A stretch of 64,000 nucleotides of DNA from Planococcus antarcticus DSM 14505 (GTDB lineage: Bacteria > Bacillota > Bacilli > Bacillales_A > Planococcaceae): contig NZ_CP016534.2 in the NCBI RefSeq assembly GCF_001687565.2, positions 3,414,501 through 3,478,500 of the forward strand, read 5' to 3'. Position numbers and translations under genes: made by a program. How positions within the stretch are numbered: the first letter of the stretch is position 1; every line of letters starts with the position of its first letter. Below the pieces are notes generated by a model, which saw nothing but the letters and a program-made list of their open reading frames with translations, was not told where the DNA came from and made no database searches. This document shows, piece after piece, positions 56,457 to 64,000 of the stretch.

Positions 56457-56519
56457 GTAATAGGCATCTCAACTAAATCACGCGCCTGCCTGGTCATATT
56501 CCGGTAAGAGATTTGCTTT

Positions 56520-57387
56520 TTATTTTTTTGATTCTTGAACGATGATTACAGAACTGATCACCATGATCATACCGATGTATTGCCACCTCGATAAGGTTTC
56601 GTTGAAAATGAAGAAACCGGTGACAGAAGCGACGACTGGTTCAATGGTTGCGATCATCGATGCACGGCTTGATTCCACATATTGCAGACCTTTCGTGTAG
56701 AAAATGAATGGCAGCATCGTGGAAACAAAGCCAAGTCCGATTACGATTCCGATCACTTTTAAATCGGTCAAAGTAGAAACTTTCGAACCTAATCCACTGA
56801 AAGGGACAATAGCAACTGTTGTGAAAAGAAACGTATACACCGTTACGGTTAATGAGTCATATTTCGAAAGTGCTGCTTTTCCGAATATGCTGTAAAGAGC
56901 ATAGAAAAACCCTGATCCCGGTCCAAGGATTAATCCGTAAGGCGAAATAGATGCAGTAGAGCCAGAAAAGATGCCAATGACAAGAGTACTAACGTAATCA
57001 GCAAGGCAGTAATTTTCCGAGCGGTTAGTGATTCTTTAAAGAAAATCCGCGATAAAATCCTCACAAACGCCGGTGCTGTATAAAATAAGATAAATGCAAT
57101 TGAAATAGACGATTCTTTTGTCGAACTAAACAAACACCAATTGAACAGAATAATACTAATAATACCGGTACCTATAAAATACTTGGAGTCCCTCATTTTT
57201 ATTTTGAAAAAATGACGGTTTTTAATAAAAACATAAAGAACCATAAAGATGGAAGCCGTTAACACGCGAACCGCCACGATTTCAAGGGGAGTAAACCCTA
57301 TCTCATAAAGATACTTAACGAAAAGCCCGATAACTCCCCAAAGTGATGCGCAATCGCTATGAGTAGCATCACTGATTTATTTTCCAT
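56520..57387 (-). pseudogene. EamA-family transporter with two frameshifts
   Basis: The gene should encode an EamA (drug/metabolite exporter) protein of about 290 residues with ten membrane helices. ATG at 57387 (GGAGGGATTGGG upstream) starts MENKSVMLLIAIA; a frameshift near 57348 moves the reading to LWGVIGLFVKYLYEIGFTPL; a second near 56965 moves it to GIFSGSTASISPYGLILGPG and on to IATIEPVVASVTGFFIFNET. The two intact-looking pieces (56930-57277 and 56520-56840) are fragments of one gene. The substrate is unknown. Confidence 0.85.
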
Positions 57388-57560
57388 CCCAATCCCTCCT
57401 ACTATAATCCATTTATACCACCACAGGACTTGTCACCCTATCAAAACCGTGTTTGCATTAAAATCCAGTCTGCTCTTGTTCATGTCGGAAAATTTTTCAG
57501 CATTAAATAGTCTTGAGTGGATGGTATCGAGGATTCGTCCATAAATTTTTCCATATTAAA

Positions 57561-57603
57561 ACTGCCTCTCCATTGTTAGTCGCGACTAAAATGGAGACGC
57601 AGT
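57561..57603 (-). terminator. Terminator of the acylation operon
   Basis: ACTGCCTCTCCAT (57561-57573) pairs with ATGGAGACGCAGT (57591-57603), followed by TTTTAATATGG on the minus strand, about 50 nt after the last stop codon. Confidence 0.8.
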
Positions 57604-57651
57604 TCACAATAAGTAGAACTGTTTATATTGTTTTAAGTAATCATAAGTCAC

Positions 57652-58557
57652 TCAGAAATACCCTAATTTCTTGAGCTCTTCGTAAACGATCCACGAATAT
57701 TTTTTTCTTCCTGCACTGTTTAAGTGATCGGAATCGATAAAATAGTCTTGGTTGTCTACGAATCGTTGATCATTCATATAATTTAAAAAAGGGACATCTA
57801 AGTCCAGCATGTTTAAGTGCTGAAAAACAAGTCGATTCATCGCTTCTTCATCAAAATGGTCTTGATAAGTTTGATGAACTGGCTCCATGGTGAGTATAAC
57901 TTGGTAACCTTTCTCTTTACAATACGCTACTATCTCTTGTAACTGCTTTATATTTTGTTCAACGTAATTTTTTTCAGCTGCTTCTCTATAGTTCTCTTCT
58001 ACGTATTCAGACTTTCTTTCCGCATAGTTTTTGCCGTCATTTGCCCAAGATTGATGAGAAGTCCATTTAAAGTCTTTCCATTTACTTGAGAGCGCAGAAG
58101 TAAAACTCTCACTATTTGTTCCTGGGAAGTACAAATACTTATAATAATCCAGCAAACGAAACGATTCAATTTGGGTACGATCCAAAATTTCATAATAACG
58201 TCCTACGTCCTGGTCCTCACCAGCCACGAACGTCATTTGAGAAATGGACACAATGACGACTCCATCTGGTTTCAAAAACTCGCCGTACTCTTTCAACAAT
58301 TTAAAGTCGTATTGAAGCGTCTGAGCAGGAAGAGCTAAGTCGAGGTGAGACAAACCCGTCGGCTTAAAATAATAACCATACATAGAGTGAGATGTACCGA
58401 GATTGATGATATCAACTGGATATGGATTTTTCTTAAACGACAGTATGTCGTCGTTGATGTTGTAACTCCGAGAATGCTTTACAAAGTTATTTACTGGTAT
58501 AAACAGTAGTAAAGCCACAGTTATGATAATTGTTAACTTAATGAATAAACGGCCCAT
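57652..58557 (-). CDS. SGNH-like exported protein of the acylation operon
   Basis: A 301-residue protein with an N-terminal membrane anchor (LTIIITVALLLFIPV) and an extracytoplasmic SGNH-hydrolase-like domain: Ser in INLGTSHSMYGY near residue 55 and Asp-His in FIDSDHLNSAGRKK near 275. Such proteins, like DltD or AlgX, pass the acyl group from the MBOAT partner to an outer polymer. AAAGGA precedes ATG at 58557. It is the last gene of the operon, 84 nt after the MBOAT gene. Confidence 0.8.
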   Translation of the reverse strand: MGRLFIKLTIIITVALLLFIPVNNFVKHSRSYNINDDILSFKKNPYPVDIINLGTSHSMYGYYFKPTGLSHLDLALPAQTLQYDFKLLKEYGEFLKPDGVVIVSISQMTFVAGEDQDVGRYYEILDRTQIESFRLLDYYKYLYFPGTNSESFTSALSSKWKDFKWTSHQSWANDGKNYAERKSEYVEENYREAAEKNYVEQNIKQLQEIVAYCKEKGYQVILTMEPVHQTYQDHFDEEAMNRLVFQHLNMLDLDVPFLNYMNDQRFVDNQDYFIDSDHLNSAGRKKYSWIVYEELKKLGYF

Positions 58558-58641
58558 GGCAAATCCTTTCGATACAGTACTCTTTTCACTAAAATTACTG
58601 AAGGGCTTGCAAACAATATTCCCAAAAAACTTGTATTGAGA

Positions 58642-60093
58642 TTAAAATCCCCCATAAACAAACCCCTGACCCGAAACACCAAACACAAGGACTGAGACAA
58701 TGATTAAAATATAAACTGCAAATCGAGCGAATGCTGAGCGTTGCGATAGCCAGTTCCAGGTTGAAGTATTTTTTCTTTCGATATACTGAAATAGTTGAAC
58801 AACGGTAAAGAAAAAAATGAAAACGACTAAATCTAGTAGCGAAAATAGTTCAAATGCTTCCATAATTCCTGAAGGTCTCCACGAGTTCAATGTTAAGAAA
58901 AGTTGTGCATTTTCAAATGCATCTGTAACGGAATCCGATCGAAAAAAAACTCTTGAAAAACAAACTAGCAGGAACGTTATTGAAATTTTCACCCATTTAT
59001 GCAGCGTTGGACTCTTATCCAATTGGATAAATGTCGCCATCTTCCCACGAAAATGTTTTGTATGGTCTCCAAAAACGCGATAAAATCCGTGAATTAGACC
59101 CCATAAAATAAAACTCCAAGCGGCTCCGTGCCAAATGCCGCTGATTAAAAAGGTAATCATAATTACTAAATAAATTTCACTTCTCTTCTTTTTCCCTTTA
59201 CATAACGGAACAAATATATAGTCTCGGAGCCATGTAGAAAGCGTTATATGCCATCTACTCCAGAAATCCGCTATCGAAACAGCAAAGTGTGGTTGCTTAA
59301 AGTTTTCTGTTAATTTTATCCCTAGCATTCTCGCACAACCGATGGCAATGTCACTGAGTGCTGAAAAATCAGCGTATAATTGGATTGAGAATAGAATAGT
59401 AGCTAGCACAATTTGGGAACCAGTCGGGTCAGGACTATCGTAAACACTAGCTACAATTGGAGCTAGTCGATCTGCAATTAATGTTTTCTTAAAAAAACCC
59501 CATGCGATTCGCTTCATTCCATAGCTTAAATTTTCATATTTTAACGTCTGTTCCACTTTAAATTGTGGAAGCAATTTCTTCGCACGTTCAATCGGTCCAG
59601 CAACCAATTGTGGGAAAAATGCAAAGTAGATTGAAAAATAGCCGTAGTGTCTTTCTGCTTTTTGCTTTCCTTTGGAGATGTCTACAAGATAACTTACTGC
59701 TTGAAATGTATAAAAAGAAATGGCTAATGGCAGGACAATTTCTTGGTATGGTAAGGCATAATTCCAATCCATGTATGTTAAAATTGCTCGAACTGAGTCA
59801 TTTGCAAAATTAAAATATTTAAACCACCCGAGAAAAAATAACAATGCACAAATACCAACCAGCATGACTTTTTTCTTCTGTTTTTTTGTCTCCTGTTTCT
59901 CAATGATAATTCCAGTAAAATATGTAAAAGCTGTGCTTGCAAGTAATAAAAGGATAAAGTAGCTACTCAAAGTAGCGTAAAAACCGTAACTTGCTGCTAG
60001 TAAAAGAATCCATCTCCATCGATGCGGAATTAAATAATACGTAAAAACGATTACTGCGAAAAATAAGAGAAACTCAATTGATATAAAAGTCAT
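58642..60093 (-). CDS. MBOAT O-acyltransferase (AlgI/DltB-like)
   Basis: A 483-residue polytopic enzyme with about eleven membrane segments. The MBOAT signature is visible: YADFSALSDIAIGCARMLGI, FWSRWHITLSTWLRDYIFVP near residue 275 and the catalytic His in LISGIWHGAAWSFILWGLIH near 310. It moves an acyl group from a carrier protein across the membrane to an SGNH partner or an O-acetylated polymer. AGGTGATTGG precedes ATG at 60093. It sits between the AMP-ligase and SGNH genes, as in dlt-type operons. Confidence 0.88.
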   Translation of the reverse strand: MTFISIEFLLFFAVIVFTYYLIPHRWRWILLLAASYGFYATLSSYFILLLLASTAFTYFTGIIIEKQETKKQKKKVMLVGICALLFFLGWFKYFNFANDSVRAILTYMDWNYALPYQEIVLPLAISFYTFQAVSYLVDISKGKQKAERHYGYFSIYFAFFPQLVAGPIERAKKLLPQFKVEQTLKYENLSYGMKRIAWGFFKKTLIADRLAPIVASVYDSPDPTGSQIVLATILFSIQLYADFSALSDIAIGCARMLGIKLTENFKQPHFAVSIADFWSRWHITLSTWLRDYIFVPLCKGKKKRSEIYLVIMITFLISGIWHGAAWSFILWGLIHGFYRVFGDHTKHFRGKMATFIQLDKSPTLHKWVKISITFLLVCFSRVFFRSDSVTDAFENAQLFLTLNSWRPSGIMEAFELFSLLDLVVFIFFFTVVQLFQYIERKNTSTWNWLSQRSAFARFAVYILIIVSVLVFGVSGQGFVYGGF

Positions 60094-60267
60094 CCAATCA
60101 CCTGATAAAAAATAAACTTAAGAATATTTATAAAACGAGATAAACAATACCCCTAAGTGATCCACGTTGTTTAAACCTCTGAAATTTGTTGACCATGTAG
60201 GTTCTACGTTATTTCAAAGCTCGCGTAAAAGGTGTAACACTCAGTTAAGGGTTGAGGTAATAATAAA

Positions 60268-61662
60268 TTATCTATATTTAGGTAACTCGGAATAGAGTAT
60301 CTTCCCGAAATGGTTGCGTGGGATTTCCTCAATTCTTATGACCTTAAAGCCCTTTAAGTTTAATTTCCCCTTAATTATTTTTTTGATTTGAACACAATCT
60401 TCTTTTAATGTGTATATATACATTTGGTCATCCGTCCCACCGCAAACACAATCATGACCATACTCATTTAAAAGTTCTTCAACTTCATCTAAGCTGATAC
60501 GGTTTCCAGAGACTTTAATTATTCTTTTGATTCGTCCAGTTATAAAAAAATACTCATCCTGATCAAAGTAAGCCAGATCACCTGTGTGCAACATACCGTT
60601 GTTCTCATCTTTTTTCGAAAGATCGACTAACGACTCAGCATACCCTAAAGAAACATTTGCTCCTTTGTATATCAATTCGCCGATAACATTAGGCGCTGTA
60701 ATTTTGTTGCCATTGTCATCTTGCAGCATCAGTTCTCCGTCTGGAATGGCAATCCCAATACTTCCGACTTTATCAAGGTTTTTTTCATATGGTAAATAGC
60801 TCATCCGCGCCGTTGCTTCAGTTTGACCGTACATGGTAAAAAATTGAATCCCTTTTTGATTACATACTTCAGCAAATTTGTACGATAGATTTGAGCTTAA
60901 TTTCCCACCTGCTTGAGTTAGTGTCTTTAAACTTGGAAGATTAAACCCTTCAAACTTCAGCCTATCAAGCATCTCATACACGAAAGGAACTCCTCCAAAA
61001 GTTGTTACTTGTTGCTCTCTACATAAGTCCCAAAACTCTTTTTTTAAGATAGATACACCCGTTACAATTATCGTCGCCCCGCAAATGAAATGACTATTGA
61101 TGATCGAAAGACCATAGGAGTAATTCATTGGAAGTGTTGTTATGGGTTTATCGTCTGCCTTGATGTCAAGGTACTTCCCTATGGATTCAGCATTTTTGAA
61201 GATATTTTCATAACTTAAGCGGACAAATTTAGGGCTTCCAGTACTTCCTGAGGTTGTTAAAAGGAGCGCAAGATGTTCAGCAAGATCATGTTGGAAAATT
61301 GTCGGACATTTAAATAATGTGTAATCTCCAAACACAACTGAACTATCCATTGTTTTTAATAGGTCTTGATTTTCACTACTCGCCCAAATGTATGCAGGCT
61401 TATAAAGGTTAATCAGTCTATGCAACCGATCCATCTGGATGGATGCATCCAAAAGGACAGGGACAACACGACCTCTAATAAAGCCCACGTAGCCAAATAA
61501 AGACTCTATATTATTTGAACACAAACAAAAAACGAGCGTTCTTTCACCTACATTACCGCAGATAGCGTCAGCAATTTCTAACATTTCAGCGTAAGAGTAT
61601 TCTTGTTCAGCATATACAGCGGTACGGTTTCCAAACTCCTCAAGTTGTTTGAAACTATTCAT
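60268..61662 (-). CDS. AMP-binding ligase (DltA-like adenylate-forming enzyme)
   Basis: A 464-residue adenylate-forming enzyme with motif A3 LLLTTSGSTGSPKFVRLSYEN near residue 133, A5 YGQTEATARMSYLP near 275 and A7/A8 HTGDLAYFDQDEYFFITGRI near 357 and later GNRISLDEVEELL. It activates an acid with ATP and loads it on the acyl carrier protein encoded just upstream. Whether the substrate is D-alanine or another acid cannot be decided. Its ATG overlaps the carrier stop by 8 nt. A 174-nt gap separates it from the MBOAT gene. Confidence 0.85.
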   Translation of the reverse strand: MNSFKQLEEFGNRTAVYAEQEYSYAEMLEIADAICGNVGERTLVFCLCSNNIESLFGYVGFIRGRVVPVLLDASIQMDRLHRLINLYKPAYIWASSENQDLLKTMDSSVVFGDYTLFKCPTIFQHDLAEHLALLLTTSGSTGSPKFVRLSYENIFKNAESIGKYLDIKADDKPITTLPMNYSYGLSIINSHFICGATIIVTGVSILKKEFWDLCREQQVTTFGGVPFVYEMLDRLKFEGFNLPSLKTLTQAGGKLSSNLSYKFAEVCNQKGIQFFTMYGQTEATARMSYLPYEKNLDKVGSIGIAIPDGELMLQDDNGNKITAPNVIGELIYKGANVSLGYAESLVDLSKKDENNGMLHTGDLAYFDQDEYFFITGRIKRIIKVSGNRISLDEVEELLNEYGHDCVCGGTDDQMYIYTLKEDCVQIKKIIKGKLNLKGFKVIRIEEIPRNHFGKILYSELPKYR

Positions 61663-61903
61663 TTACAAAGTCTACTCCCAACCGATTCAATAGCTCCATT
61701 CCTGACTGGTAAGAATTGAACTCTGTAATCCATTCAGAATCTAATGAAACATCAAAAACATCCTCAATCGTAGAAATGAGAATCATATGCCCAAGCGAAT
61801 CCCATTCTCTTGTTTCTCCTAATGCTAAATCTCCCCATGCCTCGTCTTCTTCCAATTCCAACGCGTCAATAAATGCACTTCTATATTTTTCGATATTTTT
61901 CAT
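61655..61903 (-). CDS. Acyl carrier protein (DltC-like)
   Basis: An 82-residue carrier with the phosphopantetheine site WDSLGHM (Ser near residue 38) in an acidic four-helix sequence. ATG at 61903 has AAGGAT at suitable spacing; ATG at 61906 is an alternative. It is the first gene of the carrier-ligase-MBOAT-SGNH operon. Together the four genes have every step of a Dlt-like pathway. Confidence 0.88.
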   Translation of the reverse strand: MKNIEKYRSAFIDALELEEDEAWGDLALGETREWDSLGHMILISTIEDVFDVSLDSEWITEFNSYQSGMELLNRLGVDFVNE

Positions 61904-62022
61904 CATTTACATCCTTTCAATAATTACTTTCACTTGCATCTGTGCGAAGATTTTTTTCGCTCAACCAATTTCCATATCTGACAAATTTTATAGAGTTCGG
62001 CAACTACATCCTGCAGATGACG

Positions 62023-62190
62023 CTAACGCTTAATGAACTCTAGTAACTCCTTTGGCTCACTTTTAACGAACTTTACTTTAATACCAGTTTCTTTTTCGAA
62101 CTCCTTATATAATGCATCATCGACATCGTAATGGTGCTTTGTATATACATCTACTTCCTCTTACTCTTCCTTAAAGCTATCTGCAAGCAA
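62023..62190 (-). pseudogene. Remnant of a ferric-iron ABC transporter binding protein
   Basis: The minus strand reads LLADSFKEE, an in-frame TAA (62161-62163), then EEVDVYTKHHYDVDDALYKE and FEKETGIKVKFV, ending at a stop at 62023-62025. This is the N-terminal region of FbpA/FutA-type iron-binding proteins (VNVYT-RHYD-D---Y--F---TGIKV). The signal sequence and some 280 C-terminal codons are missing. A Fur-box-like sequence still lies just upstream. Confidence 0.75.
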
Positions 62191-62197
62191 CTTAATT

Positions 62198-62216
62198 GAC
62201 AATGATTATCATAATC
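62198..62216 (-). promoter_or_regulatory. Fur box upstream of the iron-binding remnant
   Basis: GACAATGATTATCATAATC is a near-perfect match to the Fur consensus GATAATGATTATCATTATC and is palindromic. It lies 8 nt upstream of the retained iron-binding-protein fragment, as expected for iron-repressed promoters. Confidence 0.75.
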
Positions 62217-62634
62217 AATTATAAGTCTATAATAAAAAAAGTCAATATAGGAATCAAAGGTAACTTTTATGCTTATGAATAAATCCCGAGTCTTTCACGC
62301 ATCTAAATCTCTCCGTCAATAAACATGGAATGAAAACTTTAAATCACCTAATTAAGAATGGCATCAGCGAGGGTTGTTCATGGCATAAAACACTTCTACA
62401 TACGAATAATCCCTACAGAACAAAGTAGCCATAAAGAGAAACACCTTGTGAACCTCACCACTTGCTTGATCTCTGATGCTTATAGCCCCTTTAATTGCCG
62501 TAACGAACTGCATGCAATCATGGTGAAATATTCGGCTTGTTCAAGAACTTATCAGATCCGCACTATTAAAACCAACTTATTTAGAAGACTGTGCACTTAA
62601 GCGGTCTTTTTCACTTCTACAAATAATGTTAGAA
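62217..62634. other. Intergenic region without supported genes
   Basis: No ribosome binding site precedes the 80-codon plus-strand frame at 62358-62600, and its sequence looks random. AGACTGTGCACTTAAGCGGTCTTTTT near 62585 is a possible weak terminator. The region probably held genes that are now lost. Confidence 0.35.
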
Positions 62635-62760
62635 AATCTTCTATTTTTATAAACTAGCGGTATATTTATGGAAAGCATTTGGGAATGTAGATGTCACGTC
62701 TTACTTACACGTTGATTTAACTAATTATTTAATTAAGAACGGTTAATCTTCGACTACCAG
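62635..62760 (+). repeat. Islet repeats, types A and B, copy at 62 kb
   Basis: Type A core TCTTCTATTTTTATAAACTA then GGTATATTTATGGAAAGC, followed by type B (GTAGATGTCACG to GGTTAATCTTCGAC). It immediately precedes the membrane protein gene at 62802, as other copies precede islet genes. Confidence 0.55.
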
Positions 62761-62801
62761 ACAAAATAAACTAATATTTAAAAATGACCGAGGTGAAAAG
62801 T

Positions 62802-63839
62802 GTGGTGTTTAATAAAGTTTCTATGCGTATGATATGGCTTCTCCTGTTTCTACTAGTACTGACTTCCAACTTTGCTTTATATCGCACGTCATTAGGAGTC
62901 AGCATATTACCGGCTAATACTCAGCTTGTGGTTCTGGGCTCTCTTATCGATCTAACTATTGTGGCTCCCGTATTATTTTTAGCTTGGCAACAAAAATTAA
63001 GTTGGAAGTACCTTCTTACATTGATGGCTGGAGGCTTAATTGTCGCTCGCTTTGTGATTCCAATGCAATACTTATCTCCATTTAAGACGCTTACACTCCT
63101 GGGCTTTGCAGTGGAAGCTGCGTTCGTTTTGCTTGAGGTATTATTGCTGTTAACGCTCTTTAAGTATTTGCCTGAAATCATCCGAAGTGTGAAGAAAAGT
63201 TCTTTACCGCAGCTATTTTCTTTCTCAAATGCAGTCGACCAAAAAGTTAAGAAACAACCGATTATACAAGTAATCTGTTCAGAAATACTAATGTTCTATT
63301 ACGCTTTTTGCCTTTGGAAAAAAGAGCCTGCACATAAAGAAAATACGTTTACACTTCATCAGAAATCAAGTCTGATTGCATTTTACGTCATGATGATTCA
63401 TGCGATTGTAGTCGAAACTTTGGGCGTACATTGGTGGCTACATGATAAGTCATTGATCTTATCGTTGCTCTTGTTAGTTGTAAACATCTATTCGATTATG
63501 TTATTTTTAGGCGATATCCAGGCTATAAGATTTAATCCTCTGCAAATTGATGATGATCGTCTGTATGTTTCATTGGGATTAATGAAACGTATGGAAATAA
63601 GATGGGAGGATATTGACGAGATTATAGAAGACCGTTCCACGCTAGAAAAAAAGCTCAGTAAGAACACAATAGATTTTGTAGCCCGTGATTTTGAGAAAGC
63701 TTATCCGGACGTCATAATCTAATTAAAACATCCACGAGAAGCTACGTTGCTGATGGGAATGAAGAAAAATTATGAGCAAGTTGCTATTCGAGTAGATGAA
63801 CCAGAAAGGTTTAAAGAAGTACTGAAATCTAAACTTTGA
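62802..63839 (+). pseudogene. Seven-to-eight-helix membrane protein broken by one TAA
   Basis: The reading frame from GTG at 62802 (GAGGTG 6 nt upstream) encodes an integral membrane protein (FVIPMQYLSPFKTLTLLGFA and other hydrophobic segments) of a Bacillus family often mis-named beta-carotene monooxygenase. TAA at 63720-63722 interrupts it, and the same frame then continues LKHPREATLLMG and YEQVAIRVDEPERFKEVL to TGA at 63837-63839, the conserved C-terminus of the family. A GAA-to-TAA change explains the stop. The true function is unknown. Confidence 0.85.
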
Positions 63840-63934
63840 TTGCAAAAGAGGCACGTGCTTGTGCACAACACAATTTAGAATTTGTAAAACTTGTTAGTTC
63901 AAGCAACAGATGCAATTTTGAGTGTAGGTTTGAG

Positions 63935-63960
63935 AAAAGAGTAGCTCTTGCTACTCTTTT
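63935..63960 (+). terminator. Islet-type terminator, copy 3
   Basis: AAAAGAGTAG pairs with CTACTCTTTT, followed by T residues, after the membrane protein gene. Related to the hairpins at 15018 and 54707. Confidence 0.8.
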
Positions 63961-64000
63961 TATTTGTTATCTTATGGATTTAAAGTTGAGATTAAAGTTT

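Noticed and set aside
62358..62600. An 80-codon plus-strand frame before the last islet
   Set aside because: It has no ribosome binding site, an unusual composition, and lies between a dead fragment and a repeat.
15673..63722. Stop-codon read-through or recoding to explain the in-frame stops
   Set aside because: The stops are both TAG and TAA, lie in unrelated genes, and intact genes nearby use the same stops normally. Simple mutation is the better explanation.

Overview
The window looks like the chromosome of a low-GC Gram-positive of the order Bacillales, most likely Planococcaceae (Planococcus and relatives). This rests on family content (OpuC-type osmoprotectant transport, DUF4181 and DUF6366 small proteins, MepB, MalY/PatB-type lyase, DltC-like carrier), strong AGGAGG ribosome binding sites and frequent GTG/TTG starts. 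No rRNA, tRNA or CRISPR array is visible.

Layout. 1-18 kb: a lipoprotein gene, a four-gene osmoprotectant ABC operon with a long leader and hairpin, a DUF4064 protein, two ABC exporters (ATPase plus permease), an FAD monooxygenase and a metal-dependent amidohydrolase. Between them lie decayed pieces of an N-acetylneuraminate lyase, an M20 peptidase, a topoisomerase IA and mepB. 19-23.6 kb: a DHA2-type MFS exporter and a MalY/PatB lyase flanked by two copies of a DUF6366-DUF4181 pair. 23.7-28.8 kb: an IS21-family element that itself carries a second IS21-family element in its istB; the outer copy sits in a 58-codon membrane protein gene and left a GCGTT duplication. Then a PRPP synthetase.

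30-51.4 kb is an AT-rich defence island, nearly all on the minus strand. In transcription order it reads dptF, dptG, dptH (cut by an IS1380-family element), a DUF4007-like gene, a 1418-residue ATPase, then a leader peptide and hairpin, DUF4007 (SspB-like), a 1143-residue ATPase (SspC-like) and a PAPS-reductase-like PP-loop protein (SspD-like). I read this as a phosphorothioate-based system of the SspBCD plus FGH type with an additional paralogous DUF4007/ATPase pair. The insertion in dptH separates its N-terminal 1231 residues from its HerA/FtsK-like motor, so the restriction arm is probably inactive while the modification arm may still work. No cysteine desulfurase is present here.

51.5-64 kb: a decayed IS630 element, antitoxin-like and receiver-like small genes, several single-gene islets bordered by diverged repeats, a truncated peptidase E, a frameshifted EamA transporter, and a compact operon (acyl carrier protein, AMP-ligase, MBOAT acyltransferase, SGNH-like protein) that looks like a Dlt-type machine for acylating an extracellular polymer. 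The right end holds a ferric-iron binding protein remnant still preceded by a Fur box, and a membrane protein gene broken by one stop codon.

About a dozen genes carry a nonsense codon, a frameshift or a truncation. Either the accessory parts of this genome are decaying actively, or some homopolymer frameshifts are sequence errors; the nonsense codons and the IS insertions with clean duplications are harder to explain as errors.
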